Under the pieces are notes generated by a model that was not told where the DNA came from, ran no database searches, and was given only the letters and a program-made list of their open reading frames with translations. Below are positions 1 to 8,266 of a stretch of DNA of 26,000 nucleotides, piece by piece. The position numbers were made by a program, and so were the translations under genes. Source of the stretch: Rhizobiales bacterium TMED168 (GTDB taxonomy: Bacteria > Pseudomonadota > Alphaproteobacteria > MED-G09). The stretch is from NCBI GenBank assembly GCA_002170885.2, contig NHHR02000003.1, positions 71,000 through 96,999 on the forward strand, read 5' to 3'. Position 1 is the first letter of the stretch; every line of letters starts with the position of its first letter.

Positions 1-1299
1 AAAACCAATTCTACCTCAATTTCACTTTCAGGATCTATTGACGAAAAAATGCTTAATAGCATTGTTAACAGTGAAATAAAATTTACAGGAAAAGTTAATG
101 CTGAGGCAAATTTTATAGGAAATTCATTTAATTTTAATAAAGGAGATCTGCTGCTTGATTTTAGAGATGTAAAAATAGAGTCTTATTTTATAGATTGGGC
201 TAAACCAAAGTTTTCATCAATGGTTTTGAAGAGCGATATAATTTTTTCAGATAATAAAGAAGTTAATTTTCATAATTTTCAGATTGAAGGTCCTTTAGTA
301 CAAATTATTGGAGATTTTAAGTTTAATGATAATAGACTTAAAAGTTTTACTTTTGATAGGTTTAGATTGTATTCATCTAAGGATAGTATTTCTAATAACC
401 TCCAAATTAAATATAGTAATAATTTTTCTTCATCATTTGAATTATCAATTTTAGGCGATGTGATAAGTATTGGAAGATATGGTATATCAAATCTTTTGAG
501 CAATACTAATCCTTCAAATAATTATGAAAATATAATATTCAATGTTTTTATTGATGAGCTAAATTCAAAATCAAATCTTACTTATAAAAATTTAGAATTT
601 TCTTATCATAGAAGGTTAAATAAGCTCATAGATTTATCTTTTAATACTCTTTTAAATAACAAGCCTATAATTTCCGGAAAGACATCAGATTACAATAATA
701 CAAAAAAAATAGAATTATATGCCATGAACTTTGAGAGTTTAATTGATGTCCTAGGGTTAAACATTAATTTAAAAGGTGGGCCCATAAAATATTCAGGATT
801 AATTAAGGATATGGAGAATATTGAAACTTTTTCAGGAAATCTAAATATAGGTGAATTCTCAATACTAAAACTACCAATTTTTGCTAAGCTCTTAAATATA
901 TCTATACCAAATTTAACTCTTGATGCTAATTCTGGTGTAGGATTTAAAAAAGCATCTGCAGAGATAAAAATAAACTCAAAAGGAATTTTTATAAATGATG
1001 GTGTGATCAAAGCAAAAAGTGATTTACCTATTTTTGATAATTCTCTTGGTATGTCAATTTCAGGTGTATATGGATTTTCAGAGTTAACTAATATTGAAGG
1101 AACCCTTGTGCCATTGGCAAGTATTAATATGGCACCTTCCAAGATTCCTCTGGTTGGAGAGCTTTTTAAAGGTAATAATAAAGGAGAGGGCTTACTAGGC
1201 ATTAAGTATAAAATCTATGAAAGCGAAGATGGATTAATTAAAATTCAAAGCAATCCTCTTTCAATTTTAGCACCTGGAATTTTACAAAGAGTTTTCTAA
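1..1299 (+). CDS. AsmA-like / DUF3971-family envelope protein, C-terminal part (5' end outside window)
   Basis: The reading frame is open from the first base of the window, so the true start lies upstream; the first internal ATG at 49 is not taken as the start. The visible roughly 430 residues are mostly beta-strand-like, alternating polar and hydrophobic residues with many Asn and Ser. The last 70 residues follow the ending I associate with alphaproteobacterial AsmA-like C-terminal proteins: a GTLVP-type motif, then IPLVGELF, a Gly-rich turn, and a final NPLSILAPG close to the C-terminus. Members of this superfamily (AsmA, YhdP, TamB) are large, membrane-anchored periplasmic proteins implicated in phospholipid transport to the outer membrane. 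The N-terminal membrane anchor expected for the family would be outside the window. The stop codon lies 1 nt from the convergent tyrS stop. The family is called with fair confidence; the exact role is inferred. Confidence 0.7.
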   Translation, partial: KTNSTSISLSGSIDEKMLNSIVNSEIKFTGKVNAEANFIGNSFNFNKGDLLLDFRDVKIESYFIDWAKPKFSSMVLKSDIIFSDNKEVNFHNFQIEGPLVQIIGDFKFNDNRLKSFTFDRFRLYSSKDSISNNLQIKYSNNFSSSFELSILGDVISIGRYGISNLLSNTNPSNNYENIIFNVFIDELNSKSNLTYKNLEFSYHRRLNKLIDLSFNTLLNNKPIISGKTSDYNNTKKIELYAMNFESLIDVLGLNINLKGGPIKYSGLIKDMENIETFSGNLNIGEFSILKLPIFAKLLNISIPNLTLDANSGVGFKKASAEIKINSKGIFINDGVIKAKSDLPIFDNSLGMSISGVYGFSELTNIEGTLVPLASINMAPSKIPLVGELFKGNNKGEGLLGIKYKIYESEDGLIKIQSNPLSILAPGILQRVF

Positions 1300-1300
1300 A

Positions 1301-2530
1301 TTATTTTTCAATTCTTACAATAATTCTTTTCTTTTTTCCAAAAGACACTATTAAATCTCCGTCTTTATTAAAATCTGATAGATTTAGAATATATTTCTCG
1401 TCGGTTATAACTAATTCATTCAGCTTTATAGCTTTTGACCTAACAAATCTTCTTGAATCACTATTAGATTTTGTAAGATCAAGATATTCAGTAGAGAGAA
1501 AACTTAACAAACCAACGCCTTTGCTAATTAAATTACTAGAAACACTATAAATTTCATTACTATCCCAATCTGAGTCTTTACCATGAACAATTTCAGTAAT
1601 TTTTGTAGCTAAAACTTCTTTTGCACTTTCAACTTCTTCTCCTTCAAGAATTTCATATTTTTGAATCTCTTTTAGAGGTAAATCCGTAAATAATCTCATC
1701 CATTTACCAACAAGTTCGTTTTCAGTTTTATCTCTCCAGTAATTCCAAAAATCACGTGGATGAGTTGAAAAATCTTTATTATCTTCTTCATAATTCAACC
1801 AAATGGATCCATCCTCTGTCTTACCCATTTTTTGTCCAGATGACGTTGTTAATAAAGGAGTTGTTAAACCAAATAAGTTGGCTCCGGATAATCTCCTTGC
1901 TAAGTCAATACCACAAACAATATTACCCCACTGGTCTGAGCCACCCATTTGTAAACAACAATCATATCTTTTATTTAATTCATAAAAATCATACCCTTGC
2001 ATAACCATGTAATTAAATTCTAAAAAAGATAACGGTTGTTCTCTCTCTAAACGAAGTTTGACAGAGTCAAATGATAACATTCTATTTACTGAAAAATTAC
2101 TTCCTACATTTCTTAAAAAATCTATATAGTTTAATTTTCCAAGCCACTCGTTATTATTTACTATTCTTGTATCTTTTTTCTTTAAATCAATAAATCTTCC
2201 AAAGGTTTTTTTAATACCTTCAAGGTTTTTATCAATATCTTTTTCCGATAATAATACTCTGGATTTATCCTTTAATGATGGATCTCCAACTTTACTAGTA
2301 CCACCACCTACTAAAATAATTGGATTATGACCAAAATTTTGAAGATGCTTTAAAAGCATTATCTGAATTAGTGAGCCAATATGTAAACTTGGCGCCGTAC
2401 AATCAAAACCAATGTATGCAGTGATATTTTTTTTTAAAAAAGCCTTATCTAAATTTTCAGAATCACTTACTTGATGAAGATAGCCACGTTCGTTTAAAAA
2501 CATAAGAAAATCTGATTTATATTTATACAT
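1301..2530 (-). CDS. tyrS: Tyrosyl-tRNA synthetase
   Basis: This class I aminoacyl-tRNA synthetase charges tRNA-Tyr with tyrosine. The protein has 409 residues, normal for bacterial TyrRS. The Rossmann-fold catalytic core carries the HIGH-type motif H50-I-G-S53, the tyrosine-pocket stretch around residues 173-200 (NYMVMQGYDF, then QMGGSDQWGN), and the second signature K234-M-G-K-T238, the KMGKT variant of KMSKS. The last 60 or so residues look like the S4-type RNA-binding domain that contacts the tRNA. The ATG at 2530 is preceded on the minus strand by AGGA at a normal distance. The gene lies 18 nt downstream of the alpha/beta hydrolase on the same strand and is probably co-transcribed with it. 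It ends 1 nt from the convergent AsmA-like gene, leaving no room for a separate terminator. Confidence 0.97.
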   Translation of the reverse strand: MYKYKSDFLMFLNERGYLHQVSDSENLDKAFLKKNITAYIGFDCTAPSLHIGSLIQIMLLKHLQNFGHNPIILVGGGTSKVGDPSLKDKSRVLLSEKDIDKNLEGIKKTFGRFIDLKKKDTRIVNNNEWLGKLNYIDFLRNVGSNFSVNRMLSFDSVKLRLEREQPLSFLEFNYMVMQGYDFYELNKRYDCCLQMGGSDQWGNIVCGIDLARRLSGANLFGLTTPLLTTSSGQKMGKTEDGSIWLNYEEDNKDFSTHPRDFWNYWRDKTENELVGKWMRLFTDLPLKEIQKYEILEGEEVESAKEVLATKITEIVHGKDSDWDSNEIYSVSSNLISKGVGLLSFLSTEYLDLTKSNSDSRRFVRSKAIKLNELVITDEKYILNLSDFNKDGDLIVSFGKKKRIIVRIEK

Positions 2531-2548
2531 ATTCGTTCCTAATATTTA

Positions 2549-3205
2549 TCATAAATCAAAATCTGAACTAACCAAACGAGTATCTAAATAATTATTTAAC
2601 TTATTTACCAAAATATTATGTTCTTTCTCAAAAAAGTGATTTGCTTTAGGTATACTCTCATATTCTATTTCAATATTTTTTTGAGCTTGTAATTTTTCTA
2701 CTAATCTTTGTACATCCTCCTCAGGCACTACCTTATCCTCTTGACCATGCATTATAATTCCTGAGGATGGACATGGTGCTAGAAAATTGAAATCATACAT
2801 GTTTGCTGGAGGAGCAATAGATATAAAACCTTCTATTTCAGGCCTCCTCATCAATAATTGCATAGCTATCCAAGCACCAAATGAGTATCCTGCCACCCAG
2901 CAACCTCTTGAATCTGGTACTTGCGATTGTAACCAATCTAAGGAGGCTGCAGCATCTGATAGTTCTCCGACTCCTTGATCAAAGGCTCCTTGGCTTTTTC
3001 CAACAGATCTAAAGTTAAATCTTAGTACTGAAAATCCTCTCTTCAAGAACGTTTGGTAAAGATGATAAATAATTGGATTATTCATATTTCCTCCAAATTG
3101 AGGTAACGGATGTAGAATAAGTGCAACTGGAGATCTTCTGCCTTCGACTGTGTGTATTCTTCCTTCTAAACGACCATCTGGTCCACTGTATATAACTTCT
3201 GGCAT
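2549..3205 (-). CDS. Alpha/beta hydrolase of the suf-neighbour family
   Basis: This is a 218-residue alpha/beta hydrolase with an apparently complete triad: S108 in the nucleophile elbow GYSFG, D157 in HGQEDKVV, and H190 in KANHFF. The substrate is unknown. A longer reading of the frame would begin at 3274 and add 23 residues. I prefer the ATG at 3205 for three reasons: MPEVIYSGPDGRLEGR is the N-terminus I associate with this family, a GGGA Shine-Dalgarno-like stretch precedes it, and a good minus-strand promoter lies inside the extra 69 bp. The gene is divergent from the iscR-suf operon and reads into tyrS 18 nt downstream. From general knowledge, alphaproteobacteria often keep such a hydrolase next to their suf genes, so an accessory role there is possible but unproven. 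No signal peptide is visible, so it is probably cytoplasmic. Confidence 0.85.
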   Translation of the reverse strand: MPEVIYSGPDGRLEGRIHTVEGRRSPVALILHPLPQFGGNMNNPIIYHLYQTFLKRGFSVLRFNFRSVGKSQGAFDQGVGELSDAAASLDWLQSQVPDSRGCWVAGYSFGAWIAMQLLMRRPEIEGFISIAPPANMYDFNFLAPCPSSGIIMHGQEDKVVPEEDVQRLVEKLQAQKNIEIEYESIPKANHFFEKEHNILVNKLNNYLDTRLVSSDFDL

Positions 3206-3246
3206 TTTATTTCCCGACCCTTTTAGTTTCTTAAAAATGTTATAAA

Positions 3247-3274
3247 ATAATACATATTTCCTATTTCTTGACAA
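3247..3274 (-). promoter_or_regulatory. Predicted sigma-70 promoter for the hydrolase-tyrS unit
   Basis: Read on the minus strand, TTGTCA (3269-3274) and TATTAT (3247-3252) are separated by 16 bp, close to the sigma-70 consensus. Transcription would start near 3240, giving a leader of about 35 nt before the ATG at 3205. The element falls within the longer possible N-terminal reading of the hydrolase, which favours the shorter protein. Based on motif match only. Confidence 0.55.
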
Positions 3275-3376
3275 ATTTACTCGGAAAATATATTAAAATA
3301 AAAAAATTCACAATCTGTCTTTTATCACATTGATAGGATTGATGCATAAGAATTTAAAAAAAAATTAGGTGAAATA

Positions 3377-3823
3377 ATGAAGTTAACAACTAAAGGAAGA
3401 TATGCTGTTTTGGCTTTAACTGATCTAGCCATAGAAGGAAATGAAAGTTATGTAAAAATCTCTCATATAGCTCTGAGACAAAATATCTCATCGACTTATT
3501 TGGAACAAATATTACTTACTCTAAAAAGAGCAGGTTTAATTATTGGTGTTAGAGGTCCTAATGGAGGATACAAATTAGCAACAAGTCCTGAGAAAATTAT
3601 GATTTCGGATATTGTAAATATTGTTGAAGGTAAAATAGAAGCAAAAGGATGTGTTTCAAAATCAGGATCATGCACTGGTGTATCCGGCAGATGTATGACC
3701 CATGATTTATGGGACGAATTAAGTAGGCATATCGAATTATTTTTAGGACAAATTTCTCTTAGGGATATCGTTAAAGGAAATGTTCTCGGTCGATCTTCGC
3801 CACCTAAAGCTTTTGATTATTAA
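3377..3823 (+). CDS. iscR: Rrf2-family, IscR-like transcriptional regulator of the suf operon
   Basis: A 148-residue winged-helix protein of the Rrf2 family; it opens with MKLTTKGRYAVLAL, as family members do. The DNA-binding half spans about residues 1-75, with the wing at VRGPNGGYKLA. A cysteine cluster follows: C92, C99 and C106, then H109 in a MTHDLW motif. E. coli IscR uses three Cys and one His to hold a [2Fe-2S] cluster that signals Fe-S status. Here the spacing is CX6CX6C rather than the CX5CX5C of E. coli IscR, but all four candidate ligands are present. The gene is first in the operon, 3 nt before the desulfurase gene, so autoregulation of the Fe-S operon is likely. The ATG is preceded by AGGTG. 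Rrf2 relatives (RirA, NsrR, CymR) are alternatives; the operon position favours an IscR/SufR-like role. Confidence 0.9.
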   Translation: MKLTTKGRYAVLALTDLAIEGNESYVKISHIALRQNISSTYLEQILLTLKRAGLIIGVRGPNGGYKLATSPEKIMISDIVNIVEGKIEAKGCVSKSGSCTGVSGRCMTHDLWDELSRHIELFLGQISLRDIVKGNVLGRSSPPKAFDY

Positions 3824-3826
3824 ATT

Positions 3827-4936
3827 ATGGAAAATAAAAGAATATATTTTGATTATAATGCTTCCTCATTGATTAGGTCCGAGGCATTTAATCTCTTTGA
3901 GAGAATTAAGTCATTCTACGGCAATCCTTCATCTATTCATGAAGATGGAAGGTTAATGAGAGATCTAATCGAGGACTCAAGAATGAATATTGCTAATTCA
4001 ATAAAAACTAATGAAAAAAATGTTATTTTTACAAGTGGCGGAACTGAAGCAATTGACATTGCCTTAAATCAAAACCCAGGAAGAATAATAATAAATTCTA
4101 CAGAGCATATTGCAGTTTTTGAAGCCGCAAAAAAATCAAATGCATTAATTGAGATTTTAGAAGTCGATGATAACGGAATAGTTAATATTGATATGTTAAA
4201 ATCTTTATTGCTAAAAGGACCAGCATTAGTATGCGTAATGTATGCTAATAATGAAACAGGCGTAATACAACCAATAGAAAAAATTTCAGAGATTGTTAAT
4301 GAAAATAATAGTTTTCTGTTTTGTGATGCAGTTCAGGCTTATGGAAAGATTAAAATAAATTTTAATGCATTAAATATTCATTTTATGGCGCTTTCTGCGC
4401 ATAAAGTAGGAGGCTTCCCTGGCTCAGGCGCCCTAATAGTAAATGACAATATAAAAAAAATTACTCCTAAAATATCTGGAGGCGGACAAGAATTCGGTCT
4501 GAGAGGCGGTACAGAGAATCTTTTAGGAATAGTCGCTTTTGGTGAATGCGCAAAGCTTATAGATGATATATATTCCGAAAATAACAAACTTATAGAGTAC
4601 ATAAACATTTTTGAAAAAAGCGTAAATGGTCTTGGTGCTTTTATTTTCGGAGTAAACTCATCAAGGTTACCAAATACATCGCTTTTTGCCTTTCCAAATG
4701 TCAGAGCTGAAACTTTATTGATGAAACTTGACCTTGCAGGGTTTTCTGTCAGCTCAGGGTCAGCATGTAGCTCTGGAAAGGTTAGAGAAAGTCATGTGCT
4801 TAAAGCGATGAGTGTTGACGATAAAATTATAAATAATGCAATAAGAATAAGCTTAGGCTGGGCGTCAAAAAAAAGCCATATAGTCAAACTCTTAGAATTC
4901 TTTCAGAACGATTTTAATAAAGTAGTATTGGAGTAG
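3827..4936 (+). CDS. iscS: Cysteine desulfurase, IscS/NifS type (group I)
   Basis: This PLP-dependent enzyme removes sulfur from cysteine, giving alanine and an enzyme-bound persulfide used for Fe-S clusters and other thiolation pathways. The 369 residues begin with the YFDYNAS motif. PLP site residues include H94 (STEH), D167 and Q170 (CDAVQ), and the Schiff-base lysine K193 (SAHK). The persulfide cysteine is C314 in SSGSACSSGK, on the long flexible loop typical of group I. It starts 3 nt after iscR and stops just before sufB, so it is part of the same transcript. The operon also encodes a second, group II desulfurase (SufS). The pair is common in alphaproteobacteria, but the division of labour is not visible here. 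The protein is somewhat shorter than E. coli IscS (404 residues), closer to NifS-like members. Confidence 0.93.
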   Translation: MENKRIYFDYNASSLIRSEAFNLFERIKSFYGNPSSIHEDGRLMRDLIEDSRMNIANSIKTNEKNVIFTSGGTEAIDIALNQNPGRIIINSTEHIAVFEAAKKSNALIEILEVDDNGIVNIDMLKSLLLKGPALVCVMYANNETGVIQPIEKISEIVNENNSFLFCDAVQAYGKIKINFNALNIHFMALSAHKVGGFPGSGALIVNDNIKKITPKISGGGQEFGLRGGTENLLGIVAFGECAKLIDDIYSENNKLIEYINIFEKSVNGLGAFIFGVNSSRLPNTSLFAFPNVRAETLLMKLDLAGFSVSSGSACSSGKVRESHVLKAMSVDDKIINNAIRISLGWASKKSHIVKLLEFFQNDFNKVVLE

Positions 4937-4939
4937 AAT

Positions 4940-6388
4940 GTGTCAAATAATCAAAAAAAATTAACAGATAAAGATTTTAAGGATCCATATGAATATGGTT
5001 TTGAAACCGATATCGAATCTGATTTTGCTCCAAAAGGCCTCAACGAGGAAACAGTAAAATTCATTTCAAATAAGAAAAATGAACCTGAATGGCTTTTAAA
5101 TTGGAGATTAGAGGCTTATGAGAAATGGCTAACTATGAAAGAACCAGATTGGTCTAGCGTAAGATACCCTAAGATTAATTATCAGGAATCTTATTACTAT
5201 GCGGCACCAAAAGAAACAAAAAAGTTAGAAAGTCTTGATGAAGCAGATCCGAAATTAATAGAAACATATAATAAACTTGGTATTCCTCTTAAAGAACAAG
5301 AATGGCTTGCTGGAGTTGCAGTAGATGCTGTTTTTGATAGTGTATCTGTTGGTACTACCTTTAAAGAAAAGCTTAAAGAAGATGGGGTTATTTTCTGTTC
5401 ATTCTCAGAAGCGGTAAATGAATACCCTGAGTTGATAAAAAAATATCTTGGCACAGTAATACCCACTACCGATAATTATTTTGCTACTCTTAATTCTGCT
5501 GTATTTTCTGATGGAAGCTTCGTTTATATTCCACCAGGGGTTAGATGCCCAATGGAATTATCAACTTATTTTAGAATTAATGCTGCTGGAACTGGTCAAT
5601 TTGAGAGAACTCTTGTGATCGCCGATAAAGACTCATATGTAAGCTATTTAGAAGGTTGTACCGCTCCTATGAGAGATGAACATCAACTTCATGCTGCGGT
5701 TGTAGAGCTGGTTGCATTAGACGGTGCAGAAATAAAATATTCTACTGTTCAAAATTGGTATCCAGGTGACGAAGAAGGTAAGGGTGGAGTTTACAATTTT
5801 GTTACCAAAAGAGGGGACTGCAGAGGAGATAATTCCAAAATTTCATGGACGCAAGTTGAAACTGGATCAGCAATAACATGGAAATACCCAAGTTGCATTC
5901 TTAGAGGTAATAATTCTTCTGGAGAATTTTATTCAATTGCAGTCTCAAATAATTATCAGCAAGTTGATAGTGGCACCAAAATGATTCACTTAGGAAAAAA
6001 TACATCGAGTAGAATTATTTCTAAAGGTATATCTACTGGTAATTCTTCTAATACATATAGAGGTTTAGTATCAATTCATCCAAAATCAAATAATAGCAGA
6101 AATTTTACACAATGTGACTCTCTTCTTTTAACTGATAATTGTTCTGCAAACACAATTCCATATATACAATCTAAAAATATTGATTCTGTTGTTGAGCATG
6201 AAGCTACATCATCAAAAATATCTGAAGAGCAATTATTCTATTGTCAACAGAGAGGTTTAAATGACGAAGAAGCGGTTTCTTTGATAGTTAATGGCTTTTG
6301 TAAAGATGTTTTACAAAAACTACCTATGGAATTTGCTGTAGAGGCCCAAAAACTTTTAAGTGTAAGTCTAGAGGGTAGTGTAGGATAA
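4940..6388 (+). CDS. sufB: Fe-S cluster scaffold protein SufB
   Basis: SufB is the scaffold subunit of the SufBCD complex on which Fe-S clusters are assembled. The 482 residues match the family along the whole length, from the [10 protein letters not shown]-terminal motif to the [15 protein letters not shown] end. Functionally important E. coli residues have counterparts: C392 (QCDS, equivalent to C405), C401 (equivalent to C414), H420 and E421 (EHEATSS, equivalent to H433 and E434). The start is GTG at 4940, with GGAG about 6 nt upstream. An ATG at 4938 overlaps it but is in another frame. The stop codon overlaps the sufC start by 1 nt (TAATG), so SufB and SufC synthesis are probably coupled. 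It lies 3 nt after the desulfurase gene. Confidence 0.97.
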   Translation: MSNNQKKLTDKDFKDPYEYGFETDIESDFAPKGLNEETVKFISNKKNEPEWLLNWRLEAYEKWLTMKEPDWSSVRYPKINYQESYYYAAPKETKKLESLDEADPKLIETYNKLGIPLKEQEWLAGVAVDAVFDSVSVGTTFKEKLKEDGVIFCSFSEAVNEYPELIKKYLGTVIPTTDNYFATLNSAVFSDGSFVYIPPGVRCPMELSTYFRINAAGTGQFERTLVIADKDSYVSYLEGCTAPMRDEHQLHAAVVELVALDGAEIKYSTVQNWYPGDEEGKGGVYNFVTKRGDCRGDNSKISWTQVETGSAITWKYPSCILRGNNSSGEFYSIAVSNNYQQVDSGTKMIHLGKNTSSRIISKGISTGNSSNTYRGLVSIHPKSNNSRNFTQCDSLLLTDNCSANTIPYIQSKNIDSVVEHEATSSKISEEQLFYCQQRGLNDEEAVSLIVNGFCKDVLQKLPMEFAVEAQKLLSVSLEGSVG

Positions 6389-7140
6389 TGAAAAGTTTCC
6401 TTAAAATAAAAGATTTATCTATTTCAGTTGAAGACAAAAGTATTATACGTAATTTAAATTTAAAAATTAATAAAGGTGAAGTTCATGCAATTATGGGGCC
6501 TAATGGTTCAGGAAAATCTACACTATCTAATATATTAGCAGGAAAAGAAGGATATAATATTACAAATGGTGAAATACTTTTCTGCGATGAAAATCTTTTT
6601 GAATTAAATCCGGATCAACGAGCTAATAAAGGTATTTTTTTAGCTTTTCAATATCCAGTAGAAATTCCAGGTGTTACTAATATAAACTTTATTAAAACCG
6701 CATTGGAAAGTAATAGAAAATTTAGAGGATTAGAGCCTCTTAAACCTGGTGATTTCTTGAAACTTATAAAGAAAAAAGCAGAATTACTAGAAATTCCCGA
6801 AGATCGATTAAAGCGTCAATTAAATGTTGGTTTTTCTGGAGGAGAAAAAAAGAGAAACGAAGCGCTGCAGTTAATGATGCTTGAACCATCTTTAGCAATA
6901 TTAGATGAAACTGACTCTGGTTTAGACGTAGATGCTTTTAAGATAGTAGCTGATGCAGTTAATTCAACTAGAAGTAAAGATAATAGCATGTTAATTATTA
7001 CTCACTATCAAAGATTATTAGAGAGAATTCAACCAGATTTTGTTCATGTTTTTATCGATGGTTCAATAACAGAGTCTGGAGGTCCTGAATTAGCCCACGA
7101 AATTGAAGAAAATGGTTATGAAAGATTTAATAATGTTTAA
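6388..7140 (+). CDS. sufC: SUF system ABC-type ATPase SufC
   Basis: SufC is the cytosolic ABC ATPase that drives the SufB-SufD scaffold; it does not transport anything. The 250 residues contain Walker A (G37 to T45, GPNGSGKST), the Q-loop glutamine Q88, the ABC signature FSGGEKKR (149-156), Walker B LAILDETDSGLD (169-180) and the H-loop histidine H206. The DETDSGLD form of Walker B is characteristic of SufC rather than of importers. The start overlaps the sufB stop by 1 nt, and the end overlaps sufD by 8 nt, so the three subunits are probably translationally coupled to give balanced amounts. Confidence 0.97.
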   Translation: MKSFLKIKDLSISVEDKSIIRNLNLKINKGEVHAIMGPNGSGKSTLSNILAGKEGYNITNGEILFCDENLFELNPDQRANKGIFLAFQYPVEIPGVTNINFIKTALESNRKFRGLEPLKPGDFLKLIKKKAELLEIPEDRLKRQLNVGFSGGEKKRNEALQLMMLEPSLAILDETDSGLDVDAFKIVADAVNSTRSKDNSMLIITHYQRLLERIQPDFVHVFIDGSITESGGPELAHEIEENGYERFNNV

Positions 7141-8266
7141 TGCTTTAAATATAGATAGTTTTGATCAATCTTTTGATAATTTCTCTCTACTAAGCGAGGA
7201 GAGAAAAGAAGCTTTTGCTAATTTTAAAAAAATTGGAATACCCTCTAAGAGAGATGAAAGATGGAAATATACAGATCTTAAAAATGATATTAGAGATATA
7301 AACTTTTCTTTATGTGAAACTAATATTGAAATTAAAAATGCTGATTTCGATAAACTTGAAGTAAATGAAATTGATTACTTTATAAACAACAAAGATTTAT
7401 ATTTTAGGCCTGTAAAATGTTTAAATGATGAAGGTTTAATATATTTGAACCTATCATACTCAAATTTATTTAAAGTTATAACAATTAGAGAGACTTCAGA
7501 TATCCCTGTTATTATAGATATAGAGTCTTTTGGCGAGGGAATGTCTTTCCCAAGAATTTTAATTAATGTATTACCTGGCGTAAAAGCTGATATTCAAATT
7601 TTTAATAGGGGTGGGTTAGGTTTTATTAATCAGTTAATTGAATTAAATATTGAAAAAAATTCAAGTATCCATTTTTATAGATTTAATGAGTCTTCATCAA
7701 TTCATTCTGAGACTTTTTTGAGTTATTTAGGTTATAACTCTAATTTATCTTTTACCAATTTATCTTTACCGAAAAATAAATCAAGGCTTCAAGTATTTAA
7801 CTCTTTCATGGGAGAAAGTTCATCAGCTGAGCTTAAGTCTATTTCAATTCCTCAAATAGGCTGCAAGGATGACTTTCTTGTTCACAATAATCATATTGAA
7901 TCAAATTGCACTAGTATTGTTGGGATGCGTTCAGTGCTTCAAAAAGAAGTAGAATGCTCTTTTCAAGCATTAATAGACATAGAAAATAAAGTTAAAAATA
8001 GTAAGGCAGAACAAGATTGTAAGGCTATTCTTTTAGATGAAAGAGCTTCTATGAACGCTAAACCAGAAATGAAAATTTTTAATAATGATGTTGTATGCAA
8101 GCATGGCACAACAATAGGATCATTAAATAAGGATCAAATTTTTTATTTAAATTCTAGGGGTTTAAATAAGGCGAGTGCTGAAAAAATTTTACTTCAAGGG
8201 ATAATTAGTGAATATATTTCAAACAATTCTCCTTTAAAAAGCTTTTTACCTGGGAGCTATAAATGA
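7133..8266 (+). CDS. sufD: Fe-S cluster assembly protein SufD
   Basis: SufD pairs with SufB in the SufBC2D complex and is linked to iron delivery during cluster assembly. The C-terminal half is well conserved: DEKA-like LLDERASMNAKPEM followed by VCKHGTTIGSL. H324 in that motif corresponds to the histidine (H360 in E. coli) implicated at the SufB-SufD interface. The N-terminal half is divergent, as usual for SufD. The start is uncertain. ATG codons at 7112, 7118 and 7133 and a TTG at 7103 are all in frame. I chose 7133 because it gives only 8 nt of overlap with sufC, and a purine-rich GAAAGA lies upstream; the protein is then 377 residues. The stop overlaps the sufS start (ATGA). Confidence 0.93.
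   Translation: MFNALNIDSFDQSFDNFSLLSEERKEAFANFKKIGIPSKRDERWKYTDLKNDIRDINFSLCETNIEIKNADFDKLEVNEIDYFINNKDLYFRPVKCLNDEGLIYLNLSYSNLFKVITIRETSDIPVIIDIESFGEGMSFPRILINVLPGVKADIQIFNRGGLGFINQLIELNIEKNSSIHFYRFNESSSIHSETFLSYLGYNSNLSFTNLSLPKNKSRLQVFNSFMGESSSAELKSISIPQIGCKDDFLVHNNHIESNCTSIVGMRSVLQKEVECSFQALIDIENKVKNSKAEQDCKAILLDERASMNAKPEMKIFNNDVVCKHGTTIGSLNKDQIFYLNSRGLNKASAEKILLQGIISEYISNNSPLKSFLPGSYK

Noticed and set aside
690..1202. Long antisense open frame (170 codons) inside the AsmA-like gene
   Set aside because: It mirrors the coding strand, has low-complexity Ser/Pro/Ile composition, and shows no ribosome site or family motif. The plus-strand frame carries the recognisable AsmA-like C-terminus.
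3206..3274. N-terminal extension of the alpha/beta hydrolase
   Set aside because: The segment contains a near-consensus minus-strand promoter and lacks family-like sequence, while the ATG at 3205 has a ribosome site and the expected N-terminus.
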